DNA from: an uncultured Porphyromonadaceae bacterium
Lineage (GTDB): Bacteria > Bacteroidota > Bacteroidia > Bacteroidales > Barnesiellaceae
Length of the DNA: 64,000 nt
NCBI GenBank assembly: GCA_900538555.1
Contig: UPYI01000008.1
Span: 62,001-126,000 of the forward strand
Direction: 5' to 3'
Part shown: positions 43,743-51,536 of the stretch, one piece after another
Position numbering within the stretch: position 1 is the stretch's first letter
Layout of the letters: each line of letters begins with the position of its first letter
Notes under the pieces: model-generated
The model's database searches: none
Told to the model about the DNA's origin: nothing
Seen by the model: the letters and a program-made list of their open reading frames with translations, nothing else
Program-made: the position numbers and the translations under genes

Positions 43743-46151
43743 ATGAAAAACCCCAAGCTGCAAATCTTAACGGCAAGCCTCTGCTTATTATGCTCTTGCA
43801 GTGCGCCTGAAAGCACGGCACAGAATCCTCTGCCGGATTGGGCTTTCGGCGGATTCGTCCGACCCGAAGGCGTAAACCCGCTCATCGAACCCAATGAAGA
43901 AACCCGGTTCGACTGTCCGATGACCGGAACCAGTGTAACATGGGAATTTGCCGACACATTCAACCCGGCAGCCGTAGTAAAAGACGGAAAAATCTGTATC
44001 CTTTACCGGGCGGAAGATAACCCGAACGCCGGTATCGGCGGACGTACATCGCGTATCGGTCTGGCAGAAAGCGAAGACGGTATCTCTATCGCCACACGCC
44101 GCACCGAACCGGTCATGTACCCCAACCAGACCGAAATTTCGAAAACATACGAATGGAAAGGCGGATGCGAAGATCCGCGTGTTGCCGTAACCGAAGACGG
44201 ACTTTACGTGATGACCTACACGGCATGGAACAACAGCATCCCCCGGTTGGCTATCGCCACCTCGCGCGACCTGCTCACTTGGGAAAAACACGGCCCTGCC
44301 TTCGCCACCGCACATAACGGACGCTTCAAAAACCTCGGCTGCAAATCGGGATCGATCGTGACCGAAGTAAAAGACGGCGTACAGGTAATCGCCAAAGTAA
44401 ACGGGAAATACCTGATGTACTGGGGCGAAGAATATGTAGCCGTAGCCACCTCTACCGACCTCATCAACTGGGAGCCCGTACTGGACGAACAGACGAACGA
44501 TCTGCTGAAAGTGATCCGTCCCCGCAAAAAATACTTCGACAGCAACCTGACCGAGTGCGGACCTCCTGCCGTAATCACCGACAAGGGTATCCTGTTGCTC
44601 TATAACGGTAAGAACAGAAACGACGAAGGACAAGACGAACGCTTCGCCGGCAGCACATACAGCGCCGGACAGGTATTGTTCGACAAAAACGACCCGTACA
44701 AAGTGATCGGCCGTCTCGACGTTCCGTTCTTCCGCCCGATGGCAGACTTCGAAAAGAGCGGACAATATGCTTCGGGCACCGTATTCATCGAAGGTCTGGT
44801 CTATTTCAAAGACAAATGGTATCTCTATTACGGCTGTGCCGATTCGAAAGTCGGAGTAGCGGTTTACGACCCGTCGAAAAAAGTGGAGGGCGACCCGATC
44901 GAAATAGTAGATGTGGAAGAGGGTATCATCAGCAACTCTCCTGCCAACGGCATCGGCAAACAGATCGTGAGCGTTCACTCTTGCAGCGGTTATACCAAAC
45001 CCGAAGAAAGCCCGTTCAACCTGTTTCGCAGCTACATCGACGCAAAAAAAAAGTGGTGTGACGACAAAAACGAGAATCCGTGGGTAATCTTCGAACTGAC
45101 CGACATCTATTCGCTCTCCCGTTTCGTATTCCGCGACGTAGCTCCCTATGAAAAAGGCAACGGCAACGTACCCGAATACTGGATATACACCAGCACCACC
45201 GGCACATCCGATGCCGATTTCGGCGAACCCCTGATCCACAAAACCGGACAAGGGAGTGTAGATGTAAAAGACGACCGGCTGGATACACCGGTAGATGCCC
45301 GCTACGTGAAGTTCGTAGCCTCGCGAGGCACACGCACGGACAACGGCAATAAAGAAAATGCCATCCGCATCTACGGATTCGACATCTACGGCACATTCGC
45401 ACGGGCAATCGACCGAGGCGACCTGATCAGTGTCGGCAAAACCGTATTGGGTTACTACGATGCCACCAAATATTTCGAACGTCCTACCAATATGCTCGAC
45501 GGCAACCTGACCAATGCCGACAACAAATGGGCTTTCCTCCGCGCTGCGGAAAACGACTCGTTGAAATATATGGTAATCGACCTCGAAGGTACGTACGACA
45601 TCTCCAAATTCAAGATCTACGACACCCATACGCTGGACCCGAACACCGATAAAAACATGGACGGCTACCAGATCTTCGTCAGCACCGAAGCCCCCGACAT
45701 GAGCCTGATTGATCCGCTGGAAGATCGTAACACGGTTTGGACCAAAGTGGTAGACGCTACCGGAAGAGTAAACGAAAGCATCAAGGAAGATGCGATCGAG
45801 CCTACCACCGGACGCTATGTGAAATTACTCATTCCCCGTTCGCGTGTCTCCACGACCTCCCGGCTCTACCAGTTCGAAGTGTACGGCAAGAAACATACAT
45901 CGGCTGTCGATGCAGCCGACAAGACCGCCGATCTGGCAATCTATCCGACCGTACTCCAATCGGGCGACAAACTGAATATCTCGAACCCGAATCCGGCTCG
46001 GCTCACCCTCTACTCCTTGCAAGGCAACGTATTGGCAAAAGCCGAAATCTCAGCCAACGCATCCTATCCGGTAGAAGTCGGTGCCGGCAACTATATCGTA
46101 CAAGTAACGATGGACGGCGTAACCCGCAGTGCGAAACTGCTGGTAAAATAG
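43743..46151 (+). CDS. Secreted GH130 enzyme fused to two discoidin domains and a C-terminal sorting-like domain
   Basis: The 802-residue protein has a signal sequence with possible lipobox (LCLLCSC). A five-bladed propeller of family GH130 spans about 40-390. FNPAAVVKDGKICILYRAEDN is blade 1. WKGGCEDPRVAV at about 137-148 holds the family motif with the catalytic aspartate. TECGPPAVITDKGILLLYNGKN and ASGTVFIEGLVYFKDKWYLYYGCADS are later blades. Two F5/8C modules (about 400-552 and 553-715) and a type A-like C-terminal domain (IYPTVLQSGDKLNIS ... GNYIVQVTMDG ... LLVK) follow. GH130 members are mannoside phosphorylases or hydrolases; an exported one is more likely a hydrolase because phosphate is not expected outside, which is inference. 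Its discoidin half closely matches the two neighbouring genes. Confidence 0.9.
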   Translation: MKNPKLQILTASLCLLCSCSAPESTAQNPLPDWAFGGFVRPEGVNPLIEPNEETRFDCPMTGTSVTWEFADTFNPAAVVKDGKICILYRAEDNPNAGIGGRTSRIGLAESEDGISIATRRTEPVMYPNQTEISKTYEWKGGCEDPRVAVTEDGLYVMTYTAWNNSIPRLAIATSRDLLTWEKHGPAFATAHNGRFKNLGCKSGSIVTEVKDGVQVIAKVNGKYLMYWGEEYVAVATSTDLINWEPVLDEQTNDLLKVIRPRKKYFDSNLTECGPPAVITDKGILLLYNGKNRNDEGQDERFAGSTYSAGQVLFDKNDPYKVIGRLDVPFFRPMADFEKSGQYASGTVFIEGLVYFKDKWYLYYGCADSKVGVAVYDPSKKVEGDPIEIVDVEEGIISNSPANGIGKQIVSVHSCSGYTKPEESPFNLFRSYIDAKKKWCDDKNENPWVIFELTDIYSLSRFVFRDVAPYEKGNGNVPEYWIYTSTTGTSDADFGEPLIHKTGQGSVDVKDDRLDTPVDARYVKFVASRGTRTDNGNKENAIRIYGFDIYGTFARAIDRGDLISVGKTVLGYYDATKYFERPTNMLDGNLTNADNKWAFLRAAENDSLKYMVIDLEGTYDISKFKIYDTHTLDPNTDKNMDGYQIFVSTEAPDMSLIDPLEDRNTVWTKVVDATGRVNESIKEDAIEPTTGRYVKLLIPRSRVSTTSRLYQFEVYGKKHTSAVDAADKTADLAIYPTVLQSGDKLNISNPNPARLTLYSLQGNVLAKAEISANASYPVEVGAGNYIVQVTMDGVTRSAKLLVK

Positions 46152-46227
46152 AAAAGAAACCCTCCGGGTAAAACCGGAACGGAGCTTTTCCGAACCGACC
46201 CTATACAGAATTTTGCAACAAATCCGC

Positions 46228-46267
46228 AGGGCTGTATCGAAATGGAATTTTCGATGCAGCCCCTTTT
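46228..46267 (+). terminator. Terminator after the GH130 gene
   Basis: The stem agggctgtatcgaaat with ttttcgatgcagcccct is followed by T residues (46264-46267). It is the third GGGGYTG-type hairpin in the window. Confidence 0.75.
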
Positions 46268-46432
46268 CGTTGCGTCAGAAGGCTAAGATACAAGACACAG
46301 AGGATAAAGACGACAGGAGCTTACCGACGTAAACGACTTGGTCCGAATGCCGATGGAAACGCAGCAGATCGGACATGATAATACATCATCTTCACTTATT
46401 CGCCCGACAAGCCGGCGCGATAAATCGCACGA

Positions 46433-46897
46433 TCAATTATATATCCATATATATACATTCAGATACGTAGCGAAAAGAAGCCAAAGCAGATACGGCAGGA
46501 AAAGCCATGCCGACAGGCGGTTGATGCGGTAAACCTCCGCGACGTAATATACCACCACCACATCCAACAGAAGTATATTGATAACCCCCAACACCGGGCT
46601 GCGGAAATAAAAGAAGCTGACACTCCAAAAGAAGTTGAGCAACAGCTGCACGACAAAAGCCCATACCGCCGGATTGCGTATCTCTGCGGGCTTATTCCAC
46701 AAAAGACCTACCGATATACCCATGAGTAGATAAATGATGCTCCAAGCAATCGGGAACACGATATTCGGAGGTGTCAGACCCGGTTTGACAAGAAAAGGAT
46801 ACCACGTCAATATCGACGATGCCTGAATATAGCGGGCGGTATATCCCACACCGAAACAGACCAGAACAGCAATTACAACAGCGATCAATCGTTTCAT
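46433..46897 (-). CDS. TspO/MBR family membrane protein
   Basis: The 154-residue protein has five hydrophobic segments, the TspO fold. WYPFLVKPGLTPPNIVFPIAWSIIYLLMGISVGLLW is the signature first half. NPAVWAFVVQLLLNFFWSVSFFYFRSP and the WLLFATYLNVYIWIYN end complete it. TspO proteins bind porphyrins and related ligands in the membrane; the physiological role in Bacteroidota is unclear. The gene stands alone, convergent with the GH130 gene. Confidence 0.9.
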   Translation of the reverse strand: MKRLIAVVIAVLVCFGVGYTARYIQASSILTWYPFLVKPGLTPPNIVFPIAWSIIYLLMGISVGLLWNKPAEIRNPAVWAFVVQLLLNFFWSVSFFYFRSPVLGVINILLLDVVVVYYVAEVYRINRLSAWLFLPYLLWLLFATYLNVYIWIYN

Positions 46898-47366
46898 TTT
46901 TCACAAGTTTTATGGATTCAACAAACATTAACCTATCTGTAAATAACAACACGATATGAATCCGAATTGTTGCGGCATGCCGCCGACAAACGACCTCTCC
47001 GGTTAAACCCGGCTACCGCACAAAACTGAAATACGATCAGACAATGAGAGAATTGCCGTTCAAAAGTGCATCGCAAAGCGAAAGATTCCGATAAGAAACA
47101 TAATGAATCCCCCATCACGGGCAGCCGGTTCGATCGGGTGGAACTATTCGATTTTCGGGGGCGACACCTGTATTATCGGCTTTGTATTATGAATAATTAT
47201 TTAGGTTGTGCGACTTTTATTACTTACCTTTGTTTAGAAGATAAGTTGCATCCCGGCAAAGTAGTCGTTCAAACCAATTTGATGCCGCTGCTCCCGGCTT
47301 GCATTATCTTTATAAATACAAACAACAAAATTTAATTTTTCACATACTAAAAACTCAAAGGACGCC
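46898..47366. other. Intergenic region between tspO-like gene and aspA
   Basis: About 470 bases without a convincing gene. Its right part holds a -7 candidate for aspA. A short stretch rich in cgg/ccg near 46970-47010 looks like ordinary sequence. I see no RNA gene. Confidence 0.45.
47206..47232 (+). promoter_or_regulatory. Possible aspA promoter
   Basis: TACCTTTG at 47225-47232 fits TAnnTTTG. A TTG at 47206-47208 lies 16 bases upstream, slightly closer than usual. The leader to the ATG would be about 130 bases. Confidence 0.4.
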
Positions 47367-48800
47367 ATGATGTCAAACCTTTCTGAAAAAAACCGAATCG
47401 AAACCGATTTGCTCGGGTCGCGTGAAATTTCTTGCGATGCACTCTATGGAGTTCAAACACTTCGAGGAATCGAAAATTTTCAAATCAGCAACTTCCGCCT
47501 AAGTCAATATCCGGAGTTTATCAACGGGCTGGCTATCACCAAAATGGCAGCTGCAATAGCTAACCGGCAGCTTGGTGTGCTCAGCGAAGAAAAAGAGAAA
47601 GCGATTCTCGACGCTTGTAAGGAGATTCTCGACGGCAAGCACCACGACCAGTTCCCGATAGATATGATTCAAGGCGGTGCGGGAACAACCACCAATATGA
47701 ACGCCAACGAAGTTATCGCCAACCGAGGTCTTCAACTCATGGGGCATGAACCCGGCGAATTCAAATACCTGTCGCCAAACGATGATGTGAACTGCGCACA
47801 ATCGACCAACGATGCTTACCCTACTGCCATCCATATCGGTATGTGGTATGCCAACAAACGCTTCATTGAACATTATAAAGGACTTATCGCTGCATTACGT
47901 ACCAAAGCCGAGGAGTTGAAAAATATTGTCAAAATCGGTCGGACACAACTTCAAGATGCCGTACCGATGACCCTCGGGCAGACATTCAACGGTTTTGCAA
48001 GTATTCTTGAAGATGAAATCAAACACATTGAAGAAGCAGCCGACGATTTCCTTACCGTAAACATGGGCGCGACAGCTATCGGAACCGGCATCACTGCCGA
48101 ACCCGGCTATGCCGAAAAATGCGTCGAGGCTATGCGGACGATTACTGGTTGCGACTTCCGTCTGTCGCGCGATCTCGTAGGTGCCACATCCGACACTTCG
48201 TGCCTCGTAGGCTATGCCTCCGCCCTCAAACGTGTAGCAGTAAAAGTCAATAAAATATGCAACGACTTGCGTTTGCTTTCGAGCGGTCCGCGTTGCGGTC
48301 TCGGTGAAATCAATCTGCCGCCGATGCAACCGGGTTCGTCGATTATGCCCGGAAAGGTCAATCCTGTAATCCCCGAAGTAATGAGCCAGATCTGCTACAA
48401 GGTGATGGGGAACGAGTTGTGCGTAACTATGGCAGGCGATGCCGCCCAAATGGAACTGAACGCTATGGAACCCGTCATGGCACAATGCGATTTCGAATCG
48501 GTAGACCTGATGATCAACGGATTCGATACGCTCGTAACCCGTTGTATCACAGGGATCACAGCCAATGCCGAACATTGCCGCAAGAATGTACGCGACAGCA
48601 TCAGTATTGTAACGGCTCTCAATCCGGTTATCGGCTACAAGCATTCGACCGAAATAGCCAAAGAAGCCTTGAATACCGGTCGCAGCGTTTACGACCTCGT
48701 GCTCGAACACGGAATCCTTTCCCGCGAAGACCTCGATACGATTCTTGCTCCCGAAAATATGATCAAGCCCGTCAAACTCGACATCAAGCCGCTTAAATAA
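47367..48800 (+). CDS. aspA: Aspartate ammonia-lyase
   Basis: The 477-residue enzyme converts aspartate to fumarate and ammonia. The fumarase/aspartase signature GSSIMPGKVNPVIPE is at about 316-330. NECAQSTND-type segment DDVNCAQSTNDAYPTA and GRTQLQDAVPMTLGQTF are the other active-site regions. The N-terminus EKNRIETDLLGSREISCDALYGVQTLR is typical of aspartase rather than fumarase C. It probably feeds fumarate respiration, common in gut Bacteroidota. Two start methionines (MM) leave one-codon uncertainty. A strong terminator follows. Confidence 0.95.
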   Translation: MMSNLSEKNRIETDLLGSREISCDALYGVQTLRGIENFQISNFRLSQYPEFINGLAITKMAAAIANRQLGVLSEEKEKAILDACKEILDGKHHDQFPIDMIQGGAGTTTNMNANEVIANRGLQLMGHEPGEFKYLSPNDDVNCAQSTNDAYPTAIHIGMWYANKRFIEHYKGLIAALRTKAEELKNIVKIGRTQLQDAVPMTLGQTFNGFASILEDEIKHIEEAADDFLTVNMGATAIGTGITAEPGYAEKCVEAMRTITGCDFRLSRDLVGATSDTSCLVGYASALKRVAVKVNKICNDLRLLSSGPRCGLGEINLPPMQPGSSIMPGKVNPVIPEVMSQICYKVMGNELCVTMAGDAAQMELNAMEPVMAQCDFESVDLMINGFDTLVTRCITGITANAEHCRKNVRDSISIVTALNPVIGYKHSTEIAKEALNTGRSVYDLVLEHGILSREDLDTILAPENMIKPVKLDIKPLK

Positions 48801-48876
48801 ATCCCGCATAACCGACCGACAGTGTCAGGTTCACCGTTCCGGCGCACCCGATGGTCGAACCCTCGGATAGTAAATA

Positions 48877-48928
48877 ACAGCCCCCCAGAAGTTCAATATC
48901 CGAACTTTGGGGGGCTGTACTATTTTTT
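48877..48928 (+). terminator. Terminator between convergent aspA and the next gene
   Basis: acagccccccagaagttc (48877-48894) pairs with gaactttggggggctgt (48902-48918) apart from one bulge, followed by a T-run. It probably serves aspA and possibly the convergent gene. Confidence 0.85.
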
Positions 48929-48966
48929 AGCGGTCTTTAACGACCTCTTATTCAAAATTAATCGAA

Positions 48967-50775
48967 TCAGAATGCAGCTTTGCAGACACGCACCTTGCCG
49001 TCGGCAAACCGGGCACGTACCACATAGATACCGTTCGACAGGCCGGTAGAAATTTCACCCTCGCCGTTGCCCTTGAATACACAAGCTCCGTCGGCAGAGA
49101 ATACATCGATTGCTGCCGGTGACGATACTGCAACGATACCGCCGGGGAGGGCGCGAAGTTCTACAAGGCCATCAGCCTCTACCAGTTTGGTTCCGGCACC
49201 CGGCATATCGGAGAATACATAACTGTCGAACAAGGTCGTTCCATCCCATACGTTCACAACTTGCGAAGTTACGACCGTCATATCGGGTGTACAGAACGGA
49301 ATACCAGTGATCAACATCGATCCATAAATGGGATTTCCCGTCTCATCGACATCTACCGGCACTTCGTGTGAACAGTTCTCTTGAATCCAAGCCGAAACAG
49401 AAGGAGCAGTCTTGGCATAGTAGTCGCAGATAGCTATAATACCTTTCTCCTGATCCAGTACACCGGCACTCAAATTACCCATGTAAATATCGCCGCTATA
49501 CCCTACGAAAGAGCCGTCCTCTGCCGCACAGGTAACTTGGAAACCGTCTTGACTGGTATATTTCTTGTAAGTCCCGTCTTCAAGATTGAACAAGTAGGGT
49601 GTGTTGCTGTCATACTCCTCCTCTTCGGCAGCAACAGTTCTACGCAAAGGATTCTCTTTCACGGAATTTTTGCGCAAAGGATTGTACTTGGCAGCCACTT
49701 TCTTCTGCGGGGCGAGAAGAATACCGCCACCGCCACCCATAGTGCCGCCCCCGTAGAACTTACCGTCGGGCGTAAGGACGACATTATTGTATATGAGCGA
49801 AATCGCTCCTTCGGTAGCTTGCTCGATAGCCATTAGATAAGCCATCTGTTTATTTTCATACTCCGTGCAGGCTGCTGCATATTCGGCAGCTTCGCTCTCG
49901 CTCATGAAATCGGGCATATAGGGATAATTGTTCCAATCGCCATCCCAGTTTGCCATAGCCGTATTATATGCCTCGATCTCTTCGGCAGTCATAAAATCCC
50001 GCTCCGTGGGATATTCACCCGGATCTTCGGGGATTACTACCTCGGGATGGGGGAAGAACAGCTCCTGATTGGGAATCGAGTAAGACCACTCACCCGAAGC
50101 ATTGCATTTGTAGACAATCGGATAAATCCACAGACCCGAAGCGCTCGTCACCGTACCGGCTACTGTCTTTCCGTCCTGGCTCATAGCCACAGCCGTGATA
50201 TACTGGGGTACGCTACCGAAGAAATCTTTATCGGGATGAGGAAGAACCACCGGATCGGCATAGCTGCCGTCGGCATTACGAACCCAAATAGCGGGAAGAA
50301 CCATGGCGTCGCGAGCTTCCAAACTGAAAGCGGCATTACCTATAATACCGCAGATCATGCTGCCGTCGGGTGTGATAGAATGCGCCATATTGGCAAACTC
50401 CTGATTGGGAACCGGCAAAACGGTCAGTTCACCCTCTTTGAATATCACGGCATTGTCGGTCGATGTATAATGGGTTTCGTCGGTCATTTCGTGGAGCTTG
50501 GCGTTTCCGACAACCGACCCATCGTTCGCCACCGGAGTACCATAGCCGGCAGTATATTCGTTGAGGTTATTCACATCATCGAAATACACGGCAATCGACT
50601 CATTGGATTCGAGATCCACAATTTCAAGGAGCATTCCGTAAAGATTGCTCACCGTGTAGCGTCCATTCTGGGATATGCCGCATAATGCCACATCTGAAAA
50701 AGTGACCGGTTGCGACGCAGCCATCGCAGTAGCAGCTATTGCAAGCATGCTTGAAAGAAGTAAAGTTTTTTTCAT
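48967..50775 (-). CDS. Secreted protein of unknown function with C-terminal sorting-like domain
   Basis: The 602-residue protein has a signal peptide (MKKTLLLSSMLAIAATAMA). Short propeller-like repeats of the form S-x-DG-x-x-x-x-G recur: CGISQNGRYTVSNLYG, HSITPDGSMICGIIG, AVAMSQDGKTVAGTV and VVLTPDGKFYGGG. An acidic helical insert rich in Ala/Glu/Tyr lies at about 245-320. A basic NPLRKN/NPLRRT doublet lies near 375-390. The end (AIDVFSADGACVFKGNG ... GLSNGIYVVRARF ... VCKAAF) is a sorting-like domain. I do not recognise a family; a WD/HAF-like beta-propeller is a guess. It stands alone and convergent with aspA. Confidence 0.75.
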   Translation of the reverse strand: MKKTLLLSSMLAIAATAMAASQPVTFSDVALCGISQNGRYTVSNLYGMLLEIVDLESNESIAVYFDDVNNLNEYTAGYGTPVANDGSVVGNAKLHEMTDETHYTSTDNAVIFKEGELTVLPVPNQEFANMAHSITPDGSMICGIIGNAAFSLEARDAMVLPAIWVRNADGSYADPVVLPHPDKDFFGSVPQYITAVAMSQDGKTVAGTVTSASGLWIYPIVYKCNASGEWSYSIPNQELFFPHPEVVIPEDPGEYPTERDFMTAEEIEAYNTAMANWDGDWNNYPYMPDFMSESEAAEYAAACTEYENKQMAYLMAIEQATEGAISLIYNNVVLTPDGKFYGGGTMGGGGGILLAPQKKVAAKYNPLRKNSVKENPLRRTVAAEEEEYDSNTPYLFNLEDGTYKKYTSQDGFQVTCAAEDGSFVGYSGDIYMGNLSAGVLDQEKGIIAICDYYAKTAPSVSAWIQENCSHEVPVDVDETGNPIYGSMLITGIPFCTPDMTVVTSQVVNVWDGTTLFDSYVFSDMPGAGTKLVEADGLVELRALPGGIVAVSSPAAIDVFSADGACVFKGNGEGEISTGLSNGIYVVRARFADGKVRVCKAAF

Positions 50776-51217
50776 ATTTTTATTGTTTTATGGTGGTTGT
50801 TATCTGCTTATCTATGTAAATCAAATGTTCCAAAACGACAACGACTAATCAACCGATATATAGATGCCCGTTTTTTTCAACAACAAATATAAATAAAATA
50901 ATTTAAACATATACTAATTTATAAATATTTGTAAAGAAATATAATATTTTCGGCATATATTTCGAATAAAAACCGGAAATATATACAATATACTCACAAA
51001 ATCATAAGCTCACATCCCCAAAAAGAAGCTCTTCCCTTCACCGACCGAAACGACACGACGAAGCCCGGCACGGGGCAGCCGGTCTCTTAGGCAAGAGCCT
51101 CTTTTTCATATTCAGACTTTGCAACATATATGCTTAAACACAGTTTTTTACTATGCGCCACTCTTTTTCAAGAAATCCTATTTTATTTCGCAAAGTTCGG
51201 GAAAAGGTGCGGAGAAT
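50776..51217. other. A/T-rich intergenic region upstream of the unknown secreted gene
   Basis: About 440 bases without a gene. On the minus strand TATATTTG (50891-50884) is a -7 candidate for the secreted gene, giving a leader of about 100 bases; no TTG is seen at -33. A small hairpin with T-run (aggcaagagcctcttttt, about 51090-51108) faces right. Confidence 0.45.
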
Positions 51218-51247
51218 AAAAAAAGTAGCCGGCGTTCGCCGACTACT
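51218..51247 (-). terminator. Terminator after the CAT-anticodon tRNA
   Basis: On the minus strand a stem agtag-cggcg/cgccg-ctact with one mismatch is followed by a run of seven T residues (complement of 51218-51224). It lies 15 bases past the tRNA 3' end. Confidence 0.75.
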
Positions 51248-51261
51248 TGATTTTCGATGCG

Positions 51262-51335
51262 TGGTCCCACTTGGGCTTGAACCAAGGACCCCCTGATTAT
51301 GAGTCAGATGCTCTAACCAACTGAGCTATAGGACC
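51262..51335 (-). tRNA. tRNA with CAT anticodon (elongator Met or lysidine-type Ile2)
   Basis: The minus strand folds into a 74-base cloverleaf. The acceptor stem is GGTCCTA with TGGGACC (one G-T pair), discriminator A. The D arm is GCTC-AGTTGGTTA-GAGC, the anticodon loop CTCATAA with anticodon CAT, and the T loop TTCAAGC. The first pair is G-C, so it is not the initiator type. Elongator methionine or isoleucine-2 (anticodon C modified to lysidine) cannot be separated by eye. CCA is not encoded. Confidence 0.93.
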
Positions 51336-51536
51336 AAAAAGCTAAACTTTACTTATAGATATTACCTCATAAGAGATTAGCTCCGTTTACTTTCGGGTGC
51401 GAATTTACAGCTTTTATTTATATCCTCCAAATTTATTTCAAACTTTCAGGGGTCAATAAACGCAGCATTTCTGCGATCCGTCCGGAATATACTTCATTGC
51501 CACAACAATCCGGACATATCCTTTCGGAGATGATAC

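Noticed and set aside
43788..45629. 613-codon minus-strand frame inside the GH130-discoidin gene
   Set aside because: Phenylalanine/valine-rich shadow typical of antisense frames; the plus strand has clear domains.
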